A stretch of DNA of 64,000 nucleotides from Mauremys mutica (lineage: Eukaryota; Chordata; Testudines; Geoemydidae), in NCBI RefSeq assembly GCF_020497125.1, contig NC_059075.1, forward strand, positions 35,748,003 through 35,812,002, in the 5' to 3' direction. Within the stretch, counting starts at the first letter, position 1. The number at the start of each line of letters is the position of its first letter. Position numbers and translations under genes: made by a program. Below the pieces are notes generated by a model. That model worked only from the letters and a program-made list of their open reading frames with translations. It did not search any database and had not been told where the DNA came from. This document shows positions 55,641-64,000 of the stretch, piece after piece.

Positions 55641-58087
55641 CTTAACTACAATAGTCTAGAAATGCAAAAATCCAAGAACAATATTTTCCATGTAAATTCC
55701 TGTATTTCAAGGTCTGGTAACATTGGGAATAGTACTTGTCTTTTTTGTGGCACTTTCATATCTGATCCCAGTCAGTTAAAAGAGGGAAGAGATGCCACCA
55801 GGTTTTAAAGATTTAAAATAAAAAAAAAATTCTGAACCTTAAAGGTTTGGTTTGTTTCTTATTTAACATGGACAGCCATTCTAACTTCTCACATTGATCT
55901 AGATTTCTGTTATTGGAAATGCTGTATTTTTGTAAGCTTCCTATTAATTACTCAGAGGAGTTTTACTTAGTCTGGTTCTTCAACCATTGCTATACAGCAA
56001 ATTACTACCTGTGCAGAAGGCTACAATAGAGCAGAGCATCAAAAATAACTAAATTAAGCACAATATGTAATTAACACTAAATAACATGAGTGAAATCTTG
56101 GCCCTATTAAAATCAATAGCAAACCTCCAGTTGACTTCAGTATGGACAAAGTTTGCTATTAATACCAGCTATTGAAGTAGGTTGTATCCAAAACTATCAT
56201 TATATTAGTCTGAGCTGGTGAAATTGTTGGTAATTATAGTTTATCAGACAAAAATGGCATTTTCACTATTGTCAAATAATGACTAAACTTATCTTGATTT
56301 CCGCACATGTATGAGTCATTTTGAAGTACGGTATTTGCAAAATAGTTGACACAAATAATCTTCAGCATATGGGTCATTCACAGATTATTCCTCCTGACTA
56401 TTTGTATGACATGACATTGTTCATGCTCCCTGGCTGGATCACTTAGTCTAATCAGGAGAAGAAAAGGAAATAACAAACTTTTGAGTGTGAATTTTGGACA
56501 AATAGTCATTCATGAAACTTTTGGGTTTCACAAATATTTCTCTGAATAACCTAAGTAAGTGCTGTAATCCTTGCAAAGAATAAATGGTATGTGACCCTAT
56601 GAATAACATGAGAGTGAATTTGCTGCACATAGTCCTAACATCATTCCAACATCTTTATTTGGGCTTGTGACCAACTCTGTTATTAATGCATTAGGTGAGT
56701 GTGAATGTTTCCTCTCTCACACACATATTGGCAAGAACGTCACAATTGGTATCACTGTATTTCAAGGACATGTCCTGGGAGATACTTGGTTGAAGGATGT
56801 TCTAAATATCTCTGGAATGTTGAGAAATAAATAAGAAAAGAGCGGAGTGGAAGAGAAATATGGAAAGGCAAAGACTGTTGAAGAGTGAGATTGTGTTACT
56901 AGTAATAATTGTGGGGTAGATTGTCACAGGTAAGCCTTGTGATGGGGTCAAGGTGGAGCCTTGCTACCTCTAAGGGAGAAGAGTTCTTGATTCATGGGGG
57001 TGGGGGGAGTAATTTATGACATCATGCTATAGGATGAAGAATCCTTCCCCACAGAATGGCCACTCTGTCAAGTATGTGCGGAAAATTGGAGCCAAGTCTT
57101 TATCTATTCCACACACACCTCTGTCTCCTTGTGGAGAGTTGCTACTAGGGGAGAGCACCTCAGTAGCCTCTTTTCTCCCCTGAGAGGAGAGGAGCTGTGA
57201 TTCTGGGCCAGAATGCACACTGTGCCAAGTGGTCCATAGGCCATCATGTACACCTACATGGGCATTATCTAGTTTTGTACTTTTAAAGCTCCATCTTCAC
57301 CACAACTCTACCAAGATTCAAAAAAATAATCTTTAGCATACCACAAAATATGCAGGGCCTAATTTTGAAAAGCAGCTCCAGGTTTTAAGTCCCAGTTTCT
57401 TTCTTGAAAATAATTGAGGTCAAATTGTATCTGTGTAGGCACAGTTGTTTGTGGGTATAAAACTGTGCCTGCAATTACATAGACCAGCTTGAGACACTTC
57501 TTTTCAGATGAGGTCAACTGTATAATAACCAAATAAGTGACTAAAAAGCTAGAGACAGACAAAGGAAAAGGCATCTGGCTCAACCCTGCTTGGTCATATA
57601 GAGGGCCACTGTGATACCAGGCTTTTCAGGTAGATGCAAAAAGAAAAAAATGAGGAATCCTGGGTGCTCCCAGTTAGAATTCTTGCTGTTGGAGCAAAGA
57701 AATATGGTGATGGCTGAAAAAGCTGTCTCCAGTATAAAGAACAGCCTGTGACCCAATATCATACTCCTAAAAGTCATAGTTTGTAAGTGACAAATTACAG
57801 TCAATGTATTGGGTTGTACCTGAAGCAAGCCAATATTTTTATACCTATGTGATTTAGTGCTGGTAGCCTGTGGACTTCACAATATCATATTGTCCCTTTG
57901 TTAATCAGCATGGGACTAAAAGCTCTTTCAGAAATTCCCTCTGCCTCATCCAAAGATATCAGTCCAAAGTTTTACCCAGCTGTAGCCCTAATTTAAACTT
58001 GAAGATGATATTGTTTCTATTTTAGATCATGAGGGAAGCTTCTCTGAAAAAAGTGAACATGTTAAGCCTGCAGAAATGGGCTGGAAA
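55641..58087. other. long unique stretch
   Basis: No gene is recognised. 56095-56165 (CCTATTAAAATCAATAGCAA) is half of an old palindromic repeat. The frame 57580-57828 (-) has no domain. Confidence 0.4.
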
Positions 58088-58142
58088 TTTCATAGGAAAT
58101 GTCTTTCCTGGGGTATCTTGGTGCTCCAGAGTCTGGTCCAGG
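58088..58142 (+). repeat. unnamed dispersed repeat, copy A
   Basis: TAGGAAATGTCTTTCCTGG and TTGGTGCTCCAGAGTCTG occur here and at 61949-61999 in the same order and spacing. Confidence 0.6.
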
Positions 58143-58700
58143 TTGAAAACTGGAAGGGAACAAGCAGTTTTTCTAAACAGTTCAGAATCTTGAAAATCTT
58201 CAGTAATAAGGGAATTTTGCTATTGACTTTAATGAAGTCAGGATTTTACACTTTGTAATTCTAATAGTAATAATAACACTTAGGCCCAGTCTACACTACA
58301 AACTTAGGTTGACATAAGCTGCATTAAGTCGCTCTAATGTATGTATCCAGACTACTGAGTTCTTTCCCTGACCTAAGTGGCCCATACTCTATACTCCACC
58401 TCTGCGAGAGGCATAGCACTTGATTCGACATCCATGGGTTGACATGGATGTAGTTTAGACACTGCATTGTGTAATTCAAATGAATTGGTCTCCAGGAGTT
58501 GTCCCACAATGCTCTTCTGTGACTGCTCTGGAGAGCACTTTCAACTCTCCTGCACATCAGCCAGGTACACAGGAAACAGCCACTTCCCTGTTAAAGCCCC
58601 AGGAACTTTTGAATTTTAATTTCCTGTTTGATCAGCATGAAGAGCTGATCAAGGAGACTCAGGCCACAAACATGCTTTATCATGGAATACATAGGAAGTG

Positions 58701-59155
58701 ATGGATCTTATTGCTGTGTGGGGAGAAGAATCTGTGAAGGCAGAGCTCCAATCCAGCAGAATAAATGCAGACATCTATGCCAAGATTGCACAGGACATGG
58801 AGGAGAAGGGCTACACCAGGGACATGCAGTGGTGACACGTGAAAATAAAGGAGCTTTGGCAAGCATACCAGAAGCCAAGGGAGGCAAACAGTCATTCTGA
58901 TTCTGCCCCACAGACACTTTTTTGAGGAGCTGCATGCAATTCTCAGCGGCAACCCCACCACTACCCTAAAATGCTCCAGGGATACCTCCTAGGAGCCCTG
59001 GCTGACCACGAGCAACAACGAGGAAGACATTGTTGATAAGAAAGAAGAGGAGGAGGAGAATGTGAGGCAGGAAAGTGGAGGATCCATTCTCCTTGACAGT
59101 CAAGAACTGTTTTTAATCCTGGAGCCCATCCCTTCACAGGACCAGTTGGTGGCAC
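58701..59155 (+). pseudogene. Harbinger Myb/SANT-like protein relic
   Basis: From ATG at 58701 the frame reads MDLIAVWGEESVKAELQSS, then INADIYAKIAQDMEEKGYTR, a stop at 58833 (an arginine or glutamine position in relatives), then HVKIKELWQAYQKPREANSH. This is a trihelix/Myb-SANT-like DNA-binding domain (Myb_DNA-bind_4 type), best preserved of the three copies. An acidic stretch with DKKEEEEENVRQ-like sequence (about 59030-59070) and DSQELFLILEP follow, typical of the middle of these proteins. The C-terminal helix is missing. It would bind the element ends together with the transposase. One in-frame stop and later frame changes make it a relic. Confidence 0.75.
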
Positions 59156-59252
59156 AGTGTGATGCTGGGGTCAAACTGGAGGGGTTACATGCTATTATTT
59201 TTTATGTTTAATCTGAACAAGAAAGTAGATGTAGTGGGTATTGGTGGTCACT

Positions 59253-59474
59253 CTAGCTATGTAATCTCTGAAAAAGACTGTTTATGTGCACAGGGATGGC
59301 CCTGGAATCCTCCATGGAGATCTCCAGAAAGCTTTCATGGATATACTCTGCAATCCTCTGCAAAAGGTTTCTGGGAAGGGCTGCCTTATTTTGTCCACCC
59401 CGATAGGACACTTTCCTGTGCCACTCCAGTAGCAAGTCTACAGGCATCATTGCGTGTGAAAGTTCTGCAGTCAC
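59253..59474 (-). pseudogene. third conserved Harbinger coding segment
   Basis: The minus-strand frame reads AELSHAMMPVDLLLEWHRKV, then SYRGGQNKAALPRNLLQRIA and ESFLEISMEDSRAIPVHIN, ending in a stop. It directly follows the transposase start in the same orientation and matches 32150-32225 in copy 2. It lacks DDE and Myb motifs. It may be an alternative exon of the transposase or an independent short protein. Confidence 0.55.
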
Positions 59475-59800
59475 TGCTTGTTATCCCATAGCTGCATAGC
59501 AATGTGGTCCCACCAGTCAGTGCTTGTTTCCCGGGCCCAGAAATGGTGCTCAACTATGTCAGGGTGATACTTGACTGTTGCCAGCAACTGTGAATTGCTC
59601 TGCTCTATGTCTTCCAGCAGAGCTGCTTGCATGGCATCACATTGTTCCATGCGGCGGCTTCTGTATCGGCGCAGGCAAACCAGGCTTATGAAAAACAGGT
59701 GTGAAAAAGGCTTGGTTTGTTTGCCATTAATTTCAGGGAGTGAGGGAGGTAAGAACATCATCGAGGCTAATGCCATGTTCCCATAACCACCCACGCCAAT
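59470..59800 (-). pseudogene. Harbinger transposase N-terminal relic
   Basis: The minus-strand frame contains MEQCDAMQAALLEDIEQSNS, then FWARETSTDWWDHIAMQLWD, which matches TSTDWWDHIVLQIWDD of copy 2 and TSTERWDHIVTQVWDG of copy 1. It stops just after. The DNA-binding and DDE parts are absent. The upstream stretch PSLPEINGKQTKPF-VCLRRYR corresponds to the start of copy 2 (MAEKHFMPFFLGYLCRR). The open frame of 107 codons is only a fragment. Confidence 0.75.
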
Positions 59801-60038
59801 GTTTTGGTCTCATAAGGCATTGCAAGACCAACCCAAAATTCCACTCAGCTACATGCACTGTGGGATAGCTACCCACAGCGCAGTGCTCCGTGTGTCGATG
59901 CAAGCCTGCTAGTGAGGCTTCACTCCGCTGACACAATGAGCGTAGTGTGAAAACGCAAGATCGACTTACTTAAATCGGAGGCTCGATGTTGACTTACACA
60001 AAGTCAACTTAACTTTGTAGTGTATACATGGCCTAAGC

Positions 60039-61174
60039 AGTTACATAGCAGTCTATATTCAAGACATTGGGGTTGATAAGTCAACAGCAGCTTTCCAGTT
60101 AAAACTGGAAACTTTGGCTTGTAGCTCCTGCTCCCTCAATTACAGTTTGGCTTTATAATATGTACTCTATGATAAAGTGATTTAAATACTCCTAAACTTC
60201 AATAATATGTAACATTGTTAAATACTGGTCTCAGTTATGAAATCCTTGACTCACGGTAAGCAGTTACTCACATAAACAGTCCTAGTCAATAGTGAGTAAA
60301 TTTACACAGTAAGACCCTACAGAAGAAAACATAAATAGTTGTTGCCTATGTTTTGCTGCCTTATGTTTGTCCCTAGTAAAATCAGTAAGAACTGATAGAG
60401 AAGTTACAAATGCAAACAAATATAAAATGTATTTTAAATAAAAATTAGTAATAAAATCCCATTATATTCCATGAACACAATTATTCAATTATTTTGGGTT
60501 TAACTTTTAATATATATTATATTGATTTTAACTGTGCACATACAAGGAAAACAGTAATAACATTTTTGAGCTCAAATAATCCTACCATAATTTGCAAAAC
60601 CAGAAATAAAATCCTTACGAATGCTTTTGTCTAATATTGTCCAATAAGCGGTGAGATAAGGCCCAGAGAATAAACCTTATTGCATATTATTATTGTCCCT
60701 GTCCATTGACAATTTGTCAGGTCAGAAAAGGGAAAACCCATTTCTCTCACTCATTGTTATTAGTTTGTTATTAATTGACTTTTGACCAATAGGAGATGGC
60801 AGATTATTAGGAGTCATTGATTCTTTTGTGAAATAAGGTGGAACTGGAAGTCCAAGAAAGCATCCAGTTCACAATTTTGTATCAACATCTCTGAGAAGAA
60901 TAAGCTGGTCTTTCATTTAAAATACATGATTTGGATCCAGTTACGCTCTCATTTACGTCTCTCTGGCCCTGTTGTTAAATCAATAAAATGACAGCAAAAT
61001 TGAACCCAGGAGTGCTGCAATTTGATCCAGTATTGAACCTAAATCCCATTGTGATGTTGTTATGTGCCATTAATCCTAGGGCCTGATCCAGAGGCCACTG
61101 GAATCTAAAGCCACCTCTAGTTCAGCGGCCAGGGACCCCATGTGATCTACTGGACCATGCACAGTCTGTCTTGT
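60039..61174. other. unique AT-rich sequence, possible regulatory part
   Basis: No gene is recognised. 60560-60900 is repeat-free with CCAATAAGCGGTGAGATAAG, ATTGTCC and ATTGTTATTAGTTTGTTAT motifs and could be conserved; this is a guess from composition. Confidence 0.35.
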
Positions 61175-61300
61175 CTAATTAGTTGTAAAGTCTTTGGGGA
61201 AGAGACTGTCTCTCTTTATATTACTTTGCATAGTGCCTTATACAAGAGGGCCTGGATCTCAACTGAGGCCTCTAGATGCTAATATAATACAACTCAATCA
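61175..61300 (+). repeat. MIR/L2-type 3' tail
   Basis: GTTGTAAAGTCTTTGGGGAA and TAGTGCCTTATACAAGAGGG match the tail at 27193. Confidence 0.6.
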
Positions 61301-61948
61301 TGTAATAGCAGCAGCACATATGCAGCATGTATATGTACAGAATAGGTGTGTAACATGTTATGTCCAACTAAAGGCTATTTTAAGTGTTAAAGCTAATGTT
61401 GAAATTATCTAATATACAGGTTAAGGAAGGAATGTCTATACACCTGGGTATAATGCTTACATTATCCAAAAGTACAAGGTTTGGTTTAAAAGTCATAAAA
61501 TACATATAGTACATAATCTGCAATATCTCAAATTAAGGTTAATAAATTTAATGATACAGTTAACATATTAGCATCCTAATATTCACATACATCACTCATA
61601 AAATGTTATGCTAAGAGTAGCTTGTGGGAAGCAAATATAGCAATGAGTGTAGATTGTCCCTCAGTAATTGAGAATTTAGGATGGGTTGTCTCTCAGTAAA
61701 TATAGTCCATCAGAGAAGTATTTCAGTTACTTTCCTGACTTCACTTCTCAATGGTACTCCAGCTCATCTCTCCTGGTATTGCTGATGTCCAGTGATATGT
61801 TCTAAAAATAGATGTCTCTTGACCATCTGATGGCATCCGACACCGTGAGTTGCCGCATCAACCAAGCTGACCAATTCTGCGTACCCACAACTGGGGTCCC
61901 ATGCAGCCAGGGCTCTGACAATCAGCATAAGTGTTTGAACCTCTTAAA
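61301..61948. other. unique non-coding sequence
   Basis: Nothing recognised. Confidence 0.4.
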
Positions 61949-61999
61949 CCCTAGGAAATGTCTTTCCTGGCGTCTGTTGGTGCTCCAGAGTCTGAGCAA
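61949..61999 (+). repeat. unnamed dispersed repeat, copy B
   Basis: Partner of 58088-58142; the shared core is about 42 bases with four or five mismatches. Confidence 0.6.
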
Positions 62000-63134
62000 A
62001 AATCTGAGAAGTGATCTGACCAAAATCTTAATTTTAAATTATAATGCACTGATTTCATCAATATTTATAAAACAGAAAAAAATATTTATTCCTTTCAAAT
62101 GTGTGAGCTATATATCAAATCATTAAAATTATGATGCCTAGAAGTAGATACAGATGGGCAAAATTAGACATTTTGCATATATCCGACATATATAATAGGA
62201 GAGAGAGGGATCTGAAATTATTTTCTATCTCGAATGGGGATATGGTCATTGGCTTGAACATATGCAGGCATGATATTGATTACAGAGAGGATCATAAAAG
62301 GGTTTGTAATGAAATCGGAATTAAACCAAGACTTTACTCATTATCATCTCTTTCAAATGTAGGAGAGCAAATAAGAAGTTCTGTAATGACTCAGAATTAT
62401 GAACTGCAACTTTTACTGGTGTACAGATGGCCTTCTGGTTTGTTTGTTTGTTTGTTTTTACGGAGTCTAAGATGCCCCTGTTCACAACTCTGAATATTTC
62501 TCCAGATACAGGATCATATGTCCACCCATGATGTGTTAACTCTTCAGGAATCCATGTAGATTTCATAGCTCTTCTGATTCTCTCAGACAAATTATGACCA
62601 GATGTCACTCACATAAAATGACCAAGGAGATACAACATAAAAATTAGGACCCAAATTCTGCCTTCAGATGTGTGTTCAAGTCCCAGAGAAGACAAGGGAA
62701 GTTGTGCATGAACATCTGAAGGCAAAATTCAATTACCCTTGTACTTCAAACGTACTACAGTAAAAAACAAAATGTTTAATATTCTAGAAAGTATTCAGAC
62801 CAAATCATAGAAACATATTAAATGAATGAATGTCTAGTATTATACCTAACAATGCTTGGTATCATGCTGATTGAGTGTTTTCTTAATATTTGTTGATAAA
62901 AACCCTAATAAAAATAATAGTAATACATAATGAGATGAAGAGATAACGAGGTACTTTATTTTAATCTGATCAATGAGAATAGTAACCAAAAGTCACTGTT
63001 ATCTAAAATGAGCTGTTGGCTTTAGCCCAGTTCATAGCAGTTCTATGCCCAAATAAAAGCAAAACAAGACCAATTACATTTGGCATCCCCAATGGCAATG
63101 TCTCAATAGAGAAGTCAAGAGCTGAACAGGATAT
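62000..63134. other. unique sequence
   Basis: The frame 62131-62493 (+, 120 codons) has no domain and ends in a (TTTG)n run (62437-62459); probably chance. Nothing else is recognised. Confidence 0.4.
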
Positions 63135-63410
63135 GGAGAAAGTCTTCTAACCTCTAATCCTAAGAGCGATCGATCCAGCAGGGGTCGATTTATCGCATCT
63201 AGTGAAGATGCGATAAATTGACTGCTGAGCGCTCTCCTGTCGACTCTGGTACTCCACTGGAGTGAGAAGCATAAGCGGAGTCAACGGGGGAGCATCGGCA
63301 GTCGACCTACCGCAGTGAAGACATTGTGGTAAGTAGATCTAAGTGTGTTGACTTCAGCTATGTTATTCATGTAGCTGAAGTTGCGTAACTGAAATCAATC
63401 CACCACCATT
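63135..63410. mobile_element. Harbinger-type MITE with internal hairpin
   Basis: GGTCGATTTATCGCATCTAG is followed at once by its inverted copy (GATGCGATAAATTGACTGC). Further in are GTCGACTC / GAGTCAAC and TTGACTTCAGCTATG / CATGTAGCTGAAGT pairs. Subterminal sequence is of the Harbinger MITE type; the outer ends are worn or cut by the Penelope fragment. Confidence 0.6.
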
Positions 63411-63700
63411 AATTTGGGCTTGGATAGGGACTGGGAGTGGCTGGCTTGTTACAAAAGCAGCTTTGCCTCCTCCTCATCTATTATTGGGAGTGGACTACAT
63501 CCCCTGATCGAATTGGCCTTGTCAACACTGGTTCTCCACTAGTGAGGTAACTCTCTTCTCTTCGTGTGTCATTATATAATGCCTACATCTGTAATTTTCA
63601 CTCCATACATCTGAAGAAGTGATTTTTTTTTACCCACGAAAGCTTATGCCCAAAAATATCTGTTAGTCTTTAAGGTGCCACCGGACTACTTGTTGTTTTA
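63411..63700 (+). mobile_element. Penelope-like 3' fragment
   Basis: It opens in the last codons of the element ORF (NLGLDRDWEWLACYKSSF), matching LNRDCEWLGHY at 53550. The tail has CTGAAGAAGTGA, CCCACGAAAGCTTATGCCC and TAGTCTTTAAGGTGCCACC. Most of the element is missing. The CTGAAGA/hairpin/CGAAAGC block at 63611-63643 is a hammerhead-like core with one base off in the first box. Confidence 0.85.
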
Positions 63701-64000
63701 ATGTCTCTGTTCCTCAGTTTGCCATCTGTAAAATAGTGATAATTGAACTTCTGTACCTTTTGAGGATAAATACATTAAAGATTGTAAGATACTCAGAAAT
63801 AAAGGTAATGGGATCATAGAAATGCAGAAAAAAAAGGGGGCATTGCAACCTGACACCCCATCAGAAATGGATAGTAATGACAAATAGACATAGGGTTACA
63901 CATTCCCCATACCCAATGTGTAACCCTATACAGGTTGGGCCATGCCCAAACCTCACAGACGTTTGAGTGGTTTATCTTTTTCCTACATTTTGGCAACACT
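63701..64000. other. no gene recognised
   Basis: CTCTGTTCCTCAGTTTGCCA followed by TGTAAAATAGTGATAATTGA at 63704-63745 is MIR-like. The rest is unique. Confidence 0.4.

Larger units (their letters stand above)
58282..60038 (-). mobile_element. Harbinger transposon copy 3 (relic)
   Basis: The left end GGCCCAGTCTACACTACAAA and the right end (reversed) GGCCATGTATACACTACAAA are clear terminal inverted repeats of over 30 bases, flanked by TTA/TAA. The Myb-like gene is on + (58701-59155) and the transposase start on - (59800-59470), again convergent. The DDE core is deleted. Confidence 0.85.

Noticed and set aside
62131..62493. 120-codon open frame on +
   Set aside because: No recognisable domain, runs into a (TTTG)n tract, AT-rich chance frame.

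Overview
The window looks like gene-poor nuclear DNA of a sauropsid, most likely a cryptodiran (hidden-neck) turtle. The evidence is a tRNA-derived SINE joined to a CR1-like tail (2853-3041), several CR1 LINE subfamilies in long 3' ends, Penelope-like elements, two-gene Harbinger transposons with their small non-autonomous derivatives, palindromic hAT MITEs, and Ty3/gypsy elements of two kinds. Old MIR/L2-type relics lie between them. I found no host protein-coding exon, tRNA, rRNA, CRISPR array or bacterial-style operon. Almost every open frame belongs to a transposable element or is a chance frame. The species assignment is inference from repeat types.

Layout. 1-3395: Harbinger-type MITE, then Harbinger copy 1 with a transposase relic on + and a convergent Myb/SANT-like relic on -, carrying two SINE insertions. 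4283-4605: strongly diverged ~45-bp tandem repeat. 7433-9197: Harbinger-type MITE, MIR relic and a CR1 3' half. 9200-17940: mostly unique sequence with old repeat relics. 18031-26174: a nested stack. A minus-strand Ty3/gypsy element with both LTRs (gag and protease/RT relics) is split by a plus-strand gypsy element (19381-24720) whose integrase precedes its reverse transcriptase. That inner element is itself hit by a hAT MITE, a hAT end fragment and a CR1 copy; a Harbinger-type MITE sits in the outer right LTR. 27602-29364: LTR-like sequence and an 8-bp-TSD hAT MITE. 29766-32337: Harbinger copy 2, with recognisable D, D and E motifs of the transposase. 34075-35012: LINE and Penelope fragments. 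39105-41640: a minus-strand CR1 hit by a hAT MITE (perfect 8-bp TSD) and a Harbinger-type MITE. 42644-44148: a 5'-truncated gypsy fragment (RT end, RNase H, complete LTR) bounded by identical 12-bp repeats. 45600-45998, 52950-53905 and 63411-63700: Penelope-like elements; the middle one has a 5' inversion and a GIY-YIG domain. 58282-60038: Harbinger copy 3 in the opposite orientation. The remaining long stretches are unique AT-rich sequence, a few of which look like conserved non-coding elements.

How the parts work together. The autonomous-type elements explain the short ones: Harbinger proteins (DDE nuclease plus Myb-like partner) would have mobilised the Harbinger-type MITEs, a hAT transposase not present here would have moved the palindromic MITEs, and the CR1 reverse transcriptase is the expected driver of the CR1-tailed SINE. 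All coding copies seen are broken. The most notable points are the integrase-before-RT gypsy order (seen directly once and supported a second time by RNase H abutting an LTR), the 12-bp duplication around a truncated LTR element, the twin-priming-like Penelope inversion, a hammerhead-ribozyme-like core shared by three Penelope tails, an unexplained third conserved coding segment in the Harbinger copies, and two palindromic hAT MITEs with shared arms but different termini. No clearly new cellular system was found.
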